DNA of 64,000 nucleotides from Apostichopus japonicus (taxonomy: Eukaryota; Echinodermata; Holothuroidea; Aspidochirotida; Stichopodidae). Positions 52,263 through 64,000 of the stretch are shown here, piece after piece (the first letter of the stretch is position 1; each line of letters opens with the position of its first letter). Made by a program: the position numbers and the translations under genes. Location: assembly GCF_037975245.1 (NCBI RefSeq), contig NC_092573.1, forward strand, positions 3,412,501 through 3,476,500, read 5' to 3'. The notes under the pieces are model-generated. The model saw only the letters and a list, made by a program, of their open reading frames with translations. It did not search any database and had not been told where the DNA came from.

Positions 52263-55200
52263 CTCTATCTAAGTATGTATAGTCACCGAGGTCTTGAAAT
52301 TAGCAAAATTATACTTTTCTTCTAAAGAAACTTCATCCATTTCAAACTTTTAACCCCAGGCACCTTCAACGAGATGGTTAAATATGATCGTGGCAGTATT
52401 ATGTTGAGTAAAGTATTACGATTCCCTCGCACCGTTTAATCCAATAGATGCCAATAGATGTTTTATTATCTCACATATGCTTCTATAATTTCCCCATTGT
52501 CACACCTTTGAAGTGTTTACCCATGATACCATCGTTCCTGGTACAGTGTTTGGTGACCGAATGACACGTAGTACATTATTTTTCCTTTACTTACCCTGTA
52601 CATGATACCGTCAGAATGTAGTCAAGTCAATACAGAACGAAACTATATCTCGTTAATGATGAGATGATTTCACTCTGTAGTAAAAAAGAATATATCTCAC
52701 TCTGACTGATATACTCCGGCTAACCGGTTGAGACGGTATCCGAGTGCTAACACCACTCTAAACTGTCCTACCAAGTCATGCTTCAAATCACTCGTACTGG
52801 CAGTACAAACAGTTCTTAACCTTTATCTCTTTAGAAACGTGAAATTCATACTGCTCATACAGACAGTATACGAGTGTTTTGGGGAGCGGGACATAAAACT
52901 ACAGTAAAGAACAAAAAATGGTCCAACTGGGTGACTTCGGACCTTATTCATGAATATTCATACGTCATCAATAATAAAAGAGAGATTGAACGAACCTCTA
53001 ATTAACGTCGAATGTATAGCGCATGTTCTTGTCAGTCTCATCCATGTACGCATGTATAGACGCGCATAGATGACTCGACCGTGATTTCAGTCCGCGCATG
53101 CCCAGTTCGATGAATGTCACGACTTCTATATTATCAATTTTGAAACTAGTATTTCATATACCGTGTCTATACATATCACTGGCGCGGCATTTGGAATGAA
53201 TCAACTGGAACTTGAACCAATCTTGGCATCCGTAGTTTACTTGTGGGATTATCTATAGTAAACGTTACATAGTGCTTATGAATATGCATTACCCTTATTA
53301 CCTCAATGAGATTTGACATTTAAAATAAAAATAAAAAATTACGTCAACTCTCTGAGCACACGTATGTATGCTGCTGTATCCCCATGATTTATTCAGCCCA
53401 GTAAAACAAACTAAATATATTAACAATTTCCTAAGGGACATTACTCATATACTATATGTATTAAAAATGGACGAAAACCTGAGACAAACAAAAGTAAAAA
53501 AAAAAACATAAGACAAAACTCCGATCCAGAAAAATGACGTTAAGTGCTGTGGGACAAAAAATACTGCTCTTCACTCCGAAATGTTTATTTTAAAGATTTG
53601 CCTTCATCACCTACGTAATGCAATGCCTTCAATTTTTCCCTCAAAATGAAATCTACCTCTAAAGTGAATTATGACAAATATCACCTGTACTTAAGAGAAA
53701 GGTGTTTTTGAAAGAATAGCGAGAATTGACTTCTCCTCTGTAAATCGATCTACGAGTTAAATTGTCAAATGCTTCGCCTTTTTGCTCAGCCTTCTGAAAA
53801 AGCAACGTTTTGCAACGAAATTAGATTTAAAAAACCTCCGCGAACCTTTACTTTCCATCCTCTCTGAAGATAAAACAAAACTTAAACGCCAGAACAATTT
53901 TCAGTGATTCTCAAAACAATAAAAAAGTCAAGAGAAAAGGGGGAAAAAATGAGTGAGAATAAAAAGAACAGAAAACGAAGAAGAAGAAGAATTAAGAAGG
54001 AGAAAGAGAAGAAGAAGAAGATGAAGAAGGAAAATTTCATTAAAACAAGAAACTTTAAAGATTTTAACCATCCGCTGCCTGACTTCGAACGAAGATTACC
54101 TCCCTTTGATTCAAAGATGTAATAAGCTCAAATGTGTAATTTGCATCCCCGAGGCCAGAAAGTTTTGGCGTTTCTGGAGAAATTTCGTCAAAGGGTATGA
54201 CAGTTGTTCCCTCCGGTTGCCAGGTGTGTTTGGCTGAAATTAGATAAAAGATACTGGGTAATATCGTTTTGCTGCCAAGCACGGAAAATTGTCTGGTTGT
54301 AAAAAAAGAAAGAAAAAAAAAAGGAAAGGAAAATAAGAAGAAACTTACTGTGCCGCGTTAAGAACAAGAAGAAGAGTTAAAGCATATATTCTCGATCCCC
54401 AATTTCTTGTTAGAATCTATAAAGAGAAAGCAAAAAGCCTGAAGCTGCAATGGGAGGATTTTTTAGAAGACCTTTTGCCATCAAAGGATAAAAAATAATA
54501 CAAAAGAATAATAAGAAAAACGGGTAGAAAGAATTTGCAACAATTTACTAGGCTAAACGATTCGGTATTGTAGTTCGCAGCAGGAGAAGGTGAAGTTTGG
54601 CACACTCCAAACCGCCGTTTGCGGTGAATGTTTTGGAAGTATTGTGGTCAATACGTATATCTATATATTAGCAGAACAATAAAACCAGCCAAAAACAAAG
54701 GGAGGGGGTGAGAGAAAAAAAGTTTACAAAACAACGAAATTCGTTGGTTTAAATATCGCGGTTTCGCTTGTTGGCTTCAGGTGTTTAATATTTACATAGC
54801 AAGTTAGGACAGTCTCAGTCTAAAAAGAAAATCAATATATTCTTTACCAAAACAGTTTCACGAGATGGCAAGAAAAGAAGTGTTAATTTTTAGTGAAACA
54901 ACTGGCCAAGGGCTTTATATGTAAATCGATAAACACAGCGTTTGTTAAATCATCCAAAAGATGAGACAAGAAAAACAGTAAAACCCACAAAAAAAATATG
55001 AACTTGGTATGCCCGGGTTTATAATTATACTTAAGATACTTGGAAAGGAGGACAAAATAGCCGAGGTCAATTTATAAATTAACAAAAAGACACAAACCGG
55101 TATGAAATGCGATTAATACCTGTGTACTCAAGCAACGCAATATAACACGTACTCAATGTAATGTGTACTCAACATGTGTATCCTCACTTTAAATGTGTAC

Positions 55201-56151
55201 TCAAGCAATGCATTATTCTTGTGAACCACACAGGAATGAAACTGTGATTGTTCTCTGGGAGTTTTCTTATTAGTAAAAAGCAAAGAATTTAAAGAAGATA
55301 TTGAACAACTTAAAGGTTGGTTTTAGTTAGGTTTTAGTACCTATATACCTTAGATGCATTAATGACTTATCTTTGAATGTTTTATTAAGTAAATTATTGA
55401 GTAAACTTCTGTTTCCTTTATTTGTTTTTTTTTAAGATCATGTTACATGATCACAATATTTCTCAACCTATCTTAATAATATCTTTAACACTTAATATCA
55501 ATATAAAACGAGTCTTCTCTTTTCTTGTTAAATGTTCTTTCCAATTCCAACTATCCTATTGGTCGCTGTCATATTTTATATCTTACTAAAAAATCACAAT
55601 AACTTGATAAAACTAACATGAAGTTTTGTTTTTTGTGATATGTCGTTTCGAGGTACTTTGACATAAATGTGGTAAGAAATTTAGAGCACAATAATGTACA
55701 AATCTATTCGGAATATTAATTACATCATTTTCCTTTCTTAAAATTTCAGAAGAGAAAAACAAGAAGAAGAAGAAAGAAGGATTCTTAAGTTTAAATAAAT
55801 ATTAAAATGTAATTATAAATGTGTAAAAACAAACCCACTAACGTAAAACAAACTGAAAGCTATGAGTTAAGTTTGAAGATATTTTTGACTGAACGGAATT
55901 CGAGCACAATAATTGTAACTATTCATAGCTTAAAACATTTAAATATATTTTGTATTGCATCTAAAACTCTCCACAGAATCAGTATTTTAAGACGTTTGTT
56001 GGCTATCTGGTCAGAATTGGTGAAAGAAACAGGGTTATACATGATCAAATTATCTTGAACGTTTGCCAAACTTTATTTAGCAAATTTTATTTTAGATAAA
56101 TGTAGTCCATTTACAGTAACTGATTTTGTAGGATCAAAGTCTTCTTTCTAC

Positions 56152-56155
<4 letters not shown>
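52263..56155. other. Intergenic DNA, no gene seen
   Basis: AT-rich with purine-rich patches (53925-54035, 54300-54345, 55752-55785). Lys/Arg-rich frames over these patches are low-complexity artefacts. No exon is supported. Confidence 0.4.

Positions 56156-56200
<45 letters not shown>
56156..56200. repeat. (TA)n microsatellite followed by a perfect hairpin
   Basis: TA repeat running into AACACTGCTA, six bases, then TAGCAGTGTT (to about 56226), an exact 10-bp inverted repeat. Confidence 0.9.
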
Positions 56201-56201
<1 letters not shown>

Positions 56202-56340
56202 CACTGCTATATCCATAGCAGTGTTATATCCACGTTTTTGCTCCAGTATTAGTAATATAATACCGTAATGATAGAATATATACCTGTTAGCAGGCTCATC
56301 CTGCATATGCAACACGTAGATTGGCAATATATTATGTATT

Positions 56341-58310
<1,970 letters not shown>

Positions 58311-58374
58311 ATGGAAATAGATTTACCTGGAACGGTTGTGACAGCGGCAGTGAGTGAATCTATTAACGACAATG
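58311..58374 (+). CDS. Gene D exon 1: start of orphan protein
   Basis: ATG at 58311 with a purine at -3 and G at +4. An in-frame TAA at 58299 excludes an earlier start. Twenty-one codons (MEIDLPGTVVTAAVSESIND then N) and a leftover G precede donor GTAAGA at 58375. The leftover G joins CT at 59961 to give Ala. The peptide is acidic with no signal sequence. No homologue recognised. Confidence 0.6.
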
Positions 58375-59960
58375 GTAAGAAAACTTTCATAATTATCTCT
58401 TTATATATTTCATGCAGCTTTTATTTCAGTTGTTTTTACATCAATTTATCGAAACATTTCATTTGATATGAAATTTAGGGGACTTAAAACTTTCAAGAGT
58501 ATTTTTTTTTTAACATAGCTTGAACAAAAAACAAATGCTAACTTCATTCGTAAACTAAGGAGGAGAAAATTACAGTGTTAATGTAATTAATTAAATTAGA
58601 AAATTTTTTTATTTTTATATTGTGACATGCATAGGGTTATCATCACTGATATCGTAGAGCTCTCATTACAAAAGCATAAACAATAAATAAATATTTAATT
58701 AAATAAAGAAATGATAACCACTACTGACCAGCTAGATAAGTTCATGTAATTTTAAAGAAACACAAGAAATAAAGATTAACTCCATTTGTTGTACTCACTG
58801 TCATTTTTGTTTCTGTAAATACAAAATATTGGTTTTGCAGGCGAATTAGAAATGCTGTTTTTATCACTTTCGGTGTCTTATATATAGACGTTCTTGGTGT
58901 TCTTCCCAAAGACCTACACTAGAATATAATAAAACCAAACCCTCGTACAATTAAACAAGAAACTAAATCCATTCCATAAAGTGTATATTCGATTACCGCC
59001 TTTCATTAAAGAGTATTGTGAGGTTGGCATTATATAAAATAAAACAAAATCGCATTATTTACTGAAACAATCAACAAACACAAACATATATATATACATG
59101 CCCATATAAACAATGCAATACCAGCATGCCACTTCGATAAAGATATGAACTACGTTAGAGATGAGTGATCCAAATTGCGTTAAAACGGTGTTTGTTTGGT
59201 ATATAGCTTCGACATATATTCACCGTTTGATTTTGTGATATCGGTAAGCAGATTCCTCAAATAACTGCTTTGGCTTAATATTAATACTATCAAAGCTACA
59301 GAATACTACAGCAATGTACTGCAGCTTTGATGGTATGAAATTAATCACACTGAAAACGAGAAGAGCAATAACGAATTATTATGGTCTCTTAATTTACATT
59401 AGAGGTTAAATTACCACAATGTTTCCATATATTGTTTAGCAATAAAGTAAAATTAGGTATTCTGTTTTAATTGATTATTTAATAATCTAGACACAATGGA
59501 ATAATGAAACTTTTGGTTGTTGATTTTTTTCTTACAAATATGGCTATGACAAATATACTTATTTCATTTTAGACATATTTCAAGAATATATTAGAAGATT
59601 TCTGATTCTTTCTTATTAATACAATTCATGTTATCAGACACTTGTAGCATAAAATAAAATTAATACAATCAAAATGCTATGAAAGTATCAAAGTATCAAA
59701 ATAAAAAAGGATTACCCACAGAAAACATAAAAAACAATTACTATACGATCAAAATCAAAATCAAAATTGCACCAGGAACGAACAAAATTGGCATAAATAT
59801 CAAAATATTGCAAGACAAACATCTCCATCCAAGTTTTCGGAAACTTTCAAATTCAACTTCAGTCTTCACATAGCATGATATGATTCCAAATTAATCAACT
59901 TCGTCAACAACAAAAAAATGTTAATTCAACCTTTTCTTTAATAAAGTAAATTTATTTTAG

Positions 59961-60035
59961 CTCTTCAAGCACACGGCGTCTCAATTTATCAAAATGAGCG
60001 TTACTTGATATCCACAAACGACAGTAAACTATACG
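59961..60035 (+). CDS. Gene D exon 2 (75 bp, phase 1-1)
   Basis: The acceptor TTTATTTTAG ends at 59960 and the donor GTATGT starts at 60036. Entering in phase 1 it is open throughout (LQAHGVSIYQNERYLISTND then SKLY) and leaves in phase 1, so it could be skipped or included without a frame change. The other frames matter less because exon 1 fixes this one. Introns on its two sides are 1586 and 769 bp. Confidence 0.6.
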
Positions 60036-60804
60036 GTATGTTTTGGTCCGTTCTGAAATAATTATGGAAAAAAATTAAGGAAATGACATATTTTGCTGCA
60101 ATTTTCTGAAAATTGTAGCAGCAGTAGCAGATAAATATTTTGATACACCAGACTTGATTGTATTAACTTTTGGAATATCCGTTCATTTTGTTATGTATTT
60201 CGTTGCCCGATTACATCTATTTGGTAAACTTAAGATATATGCTAATTTAAAAGCATTGCATATATTTTCTCATTTGTTTACGATAACTGGTAAGCAAAAA
60301 TCAAATCTATAAGTTGGGATATGACCTATAATGAGTATTGTAATTGTAATTCAACGAATATATCATGTATATAGCCGGTCGAAAACGTCTGCAAATTGTT
60401 TGTTGTAACTTGTATAACAACATTTATCACACTTGATAAGAACAGCAATATTTGTACACATTTCCATCATGTTTCCATTATCTCGTTAGAATTGTCCCCC
60501 ACTCCCCACCCCCGTCCAAAAACACACACACACACACAAAAAAAACATTTGATTTTAAAAGTAAATACGGAACAGTTTATTGTCTCGGGTTTTCATTCCC
60601 GTTTTAGTTGAAAAGTTAAACAAAATATATTAAGATAAAAACAACAACTAATATGTACACGAAATAATGACCAATTTATCATTATTTTGCATCATGGATG
60701 AATGTATGATGCATTTACAGTCAACATAAACTAATTTCTGAAATGCAGTCTTGAATTTATCTTTATGTAAAAATTGACGCTCTCTTTTCAAACATGATTT
60801 TAAG

Positions 60805-60896
60805 GAGGATGGGTGTACTTGAGAGACAGGGCATGGGAATTACATGGGCTTAACCCGGTGAAGGGTTACGCATGTGTGCCGATGACAATTAACTAG
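60805..60896 (+). CDS. Gene D exon 3, probable terminal exon with tandem acceptor
   Basis: Acceptor TTTTAAG ends at 60804; a second AG three bases later (TAAGGAG) makes a NAGNAG pair that adds or drops one Gly. In phase 1 it reads GGWVYLRDRAWELHGLNPVK, then GYACVPMTIN and a TAG at 60894. That gives a 76-residue protein over three exons (58311-58374, 59961-60035, this one). AATAAA lies at 61100. The composition (Trp, Tyr, Gly, Cys) looks like real protein. No family recognised. It may alternatively be an optional last exon, given the candidate exon at 62322. Confidence 0.55.
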
Positions 60897-61099
60897 CTCA
60901 TACAATACTAAACGGACCAGAGACTATATTCTTCCATTAACTGCTGTAAATGTATTCAATATACATGAAATCATCAGTAATTATTTCTGCATTCGAAAGC
61001 AGTGAAAACATAATGAAGATACATAATGATGGGTTTTGTTTGCAACTTCCCGTAAAGATATTCGAATTTGTAGCTTTAAATTGCTTGCATTAAAGTCAT

Positions 61100-61105
61100 A
61101 ATAAA
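61100..61105 (+). other. Polyadenylation signal AATAAA (gene D short form)
   Basis: The hexamer lies about 200 bases after the stop codon at 60896. Confidence 0.35.
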
Positions 61106-62321
61106 TTTGAGATGTTTTTTTTTTAAATAATCGCCTACTTTGAAACCCAATATTATTCAACAACAAAATAGTTTGGGCCTTGAACAAATCTCGCCATAGA
61201 TGTATACCTATTTTTATAATCTCATTTGGAAATACATGGTTCAGATTTTTTTTTTTTTATTATAGTGATAAGGTTATACTTAATTACCAGTTGATTGAAA
61301 CAAAACACGGAAAGGAGAGATATATTTTTGATAGAACTCGTTTATAAAATTTATAGAGATATATGCAAATCTGTTTTGAGATTGTAATATGCATTTTGAA
61401 GAGTGTCAACAATCATCTCTCAAGATGTGAAATACAATCTTCTCATCAGACAAATTTATGCCTTACAGAATGACAAAAAACCCCATCGATCTTAGAGCTA
61501 ACTTTACATGAAGTAAACTGTTTGATAAGAGTGACTTCACCAGAGACCTTTAAAATATCTTGTTTTGACCTCTAAAAGAATTTAATCTTGGACACTATCA
61601 AACAGTTCATTCTCACTCTGTTGGAATTACTTCCGAGTTTCGAAAATATATTTGCTTTGTTAAATCGGAGCCTTACCTTTATACCAATTTGAGAAGATAA
61701 TTGATTGGAAAGAGTCTGTGGATGGATATTGCACTAGCAGAAACGGAGTTTCCCTATATACACACAGTCAACAAAAGGTTTCTATAACATTGCAATACAT
61801 AACAAAACACTTTATTAAACCTAATGTTCCATTTCGAAAAAGTACGTTTTACTGTCGTTGTTTTCTTTGCAATCTAAAGTAAAACATTTAGGTTTTAAAG
61901 CCTTATTAAAAAAAATTAAAAAATGATGGTTACAAAAAAATGTGACATACTTTCTCAAACTCCGTTCATGTACTGTTGTCGATCGTGATAAGAACAATAG
62001 ACAGGTGCACCAGATTCCTTTTGTTATTAAAATAGGTTACCTGTATCCCAATTGTTCTACATATTCGATAACGGTAGGTTATTCTATTTTACAGTATTAA
62101 AGATATTAAATACACCTGTAATAGAAACATCTTTTGTCTTATAAAATAAATATCATGTTTACAACAGAATGTATGTCTGTTTACTTGTATCACTCTATTC
62201 CGCTAGGTCTGTTTTTTTAATTCTTTTATATCATTTTTTTTAAATTCTTCTTTTCCTTCTCCATGTTTTTCTTAATTACGTCACTGTTTTATATCTTTCG
62301 TCTTCACCTGTAATAAAACAG

Positions 62322-62366
62322 AAGCCGAATGCGAAAATGACAGCCAAATGAATTGTTATCCACACA
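62322..62366 (+). CDS. Gene D possible alternative exon (45 bp, phase 1-1)
   Basis: The acceptor AAACAG ends at 62321 and the donor GTAGGT starts at 62367. Only phase 1 is open, the phase left by exon 2 at 60035, and it again exits in phase 1. It would read AECENDSQMNCYPH after the split codon, with two Cys. Skipping the terminal exon at 60805 and using this one would send the gene past the window edge. Support is phase and splice sites only. Confidence 0.3.
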
Positions 62367-64000
62367 GTAGGTTTTTTTTTTTCTGTCACGTGTGTCGTTC
62401 TGGATTCTAATTGAAATATTTAGGTAGCCTGATTCGTCTCGTTCCTTTATTGATTGGTGTTAATTTTTTGGCGTTTTCACGCTTGCGCTCCCAAATCCAT
62501 GTGTATCACAATCAGATGGACCAGAAAATTGACAAATTAAAAATCGTGTATCATATTGGGGATGATAAATCTCGGCTTTTGTAGAAAATTCTAACGTGGC
62601 ATACTTTTTTTTTTTTTGCTCGGCAAACTTTGTTATTCACGTATACAAAAAAAAAAAAAATGACCGTATATAATTATTGTGTCTGACATACAAAACAAAA
62701 AATGTCTTTTGTTCTCAAAGTCTCTAAAGCAATCCTATAGCTCGACTCGTGTCATATCACAATCATTATCTCTTCATCGTTAATTAAAAAATAAAATATG
62801 GAACAAGGAGTGTTGAAACCTATTTTTTTTAATTCATATCAAATTCGTCCGCCATTGACTTTTTGTTTTCGTTTTCTCGTGAGAAAGGGCAAAACAAATA
62901 ATTGTGGAATTTCGAAAGAAATATAGTTCAGTACTGAAAGTGATTTAGATACAAACAAAATTGCGACGGAAAGATAAAATAATGATGTGCATTTATTTTT
63001 ATTTCTGATATTTGTACAAATCTAAAATTGTTAAAATTCATACTGCAAAAAAAAAAAACGTCAATAATGTATATAATTTCTAAAATAGTTAACAGTTTCT
63101 TAAATATTTCTTAACCATTAAACATTCAAGTTTTAAAATATTCATCCCTGCAAAAATATCACAATAACAATCGTGCCCCTTCTTCCCACCCCTTTATATG
63201 GTGTAACTAACAAAATAAAGTTTAAATTGACGACTGTTAAAAGGCTTTGAAACGCTGCATTAAGCGCTATATAAATATAATTCATAATTATTATAATTAT
63301 TAACTGTTAAACTATAAATCGCACTTTTCAGCTATTCACGATATCTGATTCAGGTGACAAGCCATGAAATACGACCATGTTAAACAAACTGTAAGACAAC
63401 ATTAACGATGTCACGCTTAATTTTACCTTTCAATAATTTGCAGAAAGTAAACATGGGAGCATATTAACATTAATTATCATTATATAATTACCATTTTTCG
63501 TTCATTATTAGTTTTTAACTAATTAATATTCATTAAAGTCTGTGGTGTTTTCTATTTTTATAGTATCGAGTTTCGCGCTACGTAGACTATTTAATTATAT
63601 TAAATATGATTTGCATATCACATTTTCTCTCTTGAAAACATACATTAATGTAACATTTTACCAGTTCATCGATCATTTTCAGCAGCTTATCCTAACAAGG
63701 AAAGTCTTTAGTTCAAAATATGATAATGAATTATTGATGACTCTTGTTCAATGGTATTTATTGATTCATAGAGACCTGGTAAAATGTTCTTGCGTAAACA
63801 CAATTGTCATTTAAATAATTATCAAACAAGTCCAAACGATAAAATTATTACAATGCTTCCTATACCCCGAGCCTTCTCCAACAGAAAACAGAATAATAAA
63901 AAACAGAAGCTAGGCACATTGTGTATAGAATATATCAATGGAATTTACTTATCTTTTAAATTTAGTTTGTATGCAAAGACTCTGAAATAGGAGGTGAGGG
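62367..64000. other. Unassigned right end
   Basis: AT-rich DNA. A frame open from a good acceptor at 63564 to about 63780 enters in phase 1 and could be a further exon of gene D, but its composition is not distinct from background. Nothing else is supported. Confidence 0.35.

Noticed and set aside
53904-54122. Lys/Arg-rich nuclear protein frame
   Set aside because: Low-complexity purine run with no splice support or conserved motif.
63564-63780. Further exon of gene D
   Set aside because: The phase fits and the acceptor is good, but composition and codon use are indistinguishable from AT-rich background. Not strong enough to annotate as coding.

Overview
This is AT-rich (roughly one third G+C by eye) nuclear DNA of an animal. 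It has spliced genes with small exons and long introns, very long (TA)n microsatellites, many poly-G/poly-C runs, tRNA-derived SINEs and short hAT-type DNA transposons. There are no bacterial-style operons, and almost all longer open frames are chance or repeat-derived. The frequent TAGGCCTA-type words, the repeat mix and a death-associated-protein-kinase-like exon suggest a marine invertebrate deuterostome, most likely an echinoderm such as a sea cucumber. That assignment is an inference.

Genes were found by joining open frames across splice sites with matching phase. (A) On the minus strand at 5794-5855 lies a first coding exon ending in a match to the start of a DAPK-family kinase domain (VEDFYEIGEDLG); the rest of the gene must lie to the left, probably outside the window. 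(B) Head-to-head with it, a plus-strand gene starts at 8599: exon 1 8599-8627, exon 2 9076-9568 (Pro/Thr/Ser-rich, then a helical segment), probable last exon 11559-11774 with AATAAA at 11859. (C) A plus-strand three-exon gene is complete in the window: 42369-42420, 43996-44179, 45229-45742. It encodes 249 residues, a coiled coil followed by a proline-rich tail, with AATAAA at 45954. (D) A plus-strand gene starts at 58311: 58311-58374, 59961-60035, 60805-60896. It encodes a 76-residue product or, through another phase-compatible exon at 62322-62366, something that may continue past the right edge. I could not assign a function to B, C or D.

The rest is repeat-rich. 500-1330 holds a tandem 423-bp unit with a tRNA-like cloverleaf, and a dispersed copy sits at 47376-47590. 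7180-8044 is a fold-back element packed with GATATC words. Two copies of one 2.1-2.3 kb transposon lie in opposite orientation at 15397-17524 and 36439-38716, each with a 5-bp target duplication; the first carries a nested 382-bp hAT element that is absent from the second. Two more short hAT elements with exact 8-bp duplications are at 28239-28614 and 39857-40226. Two further tRNA-headed SINEs are at about 31785-32100 and 35112-35360. Minisatellites lie at 32490-32722, 44228-44528 (inside an intron of gene C) and 51645-52262. The intervals 11.9-15.4, 17.5-28.2, 46-51.6 and 52.3-58.3 kb show mostly unique AT-rich DNA and microsatellites.
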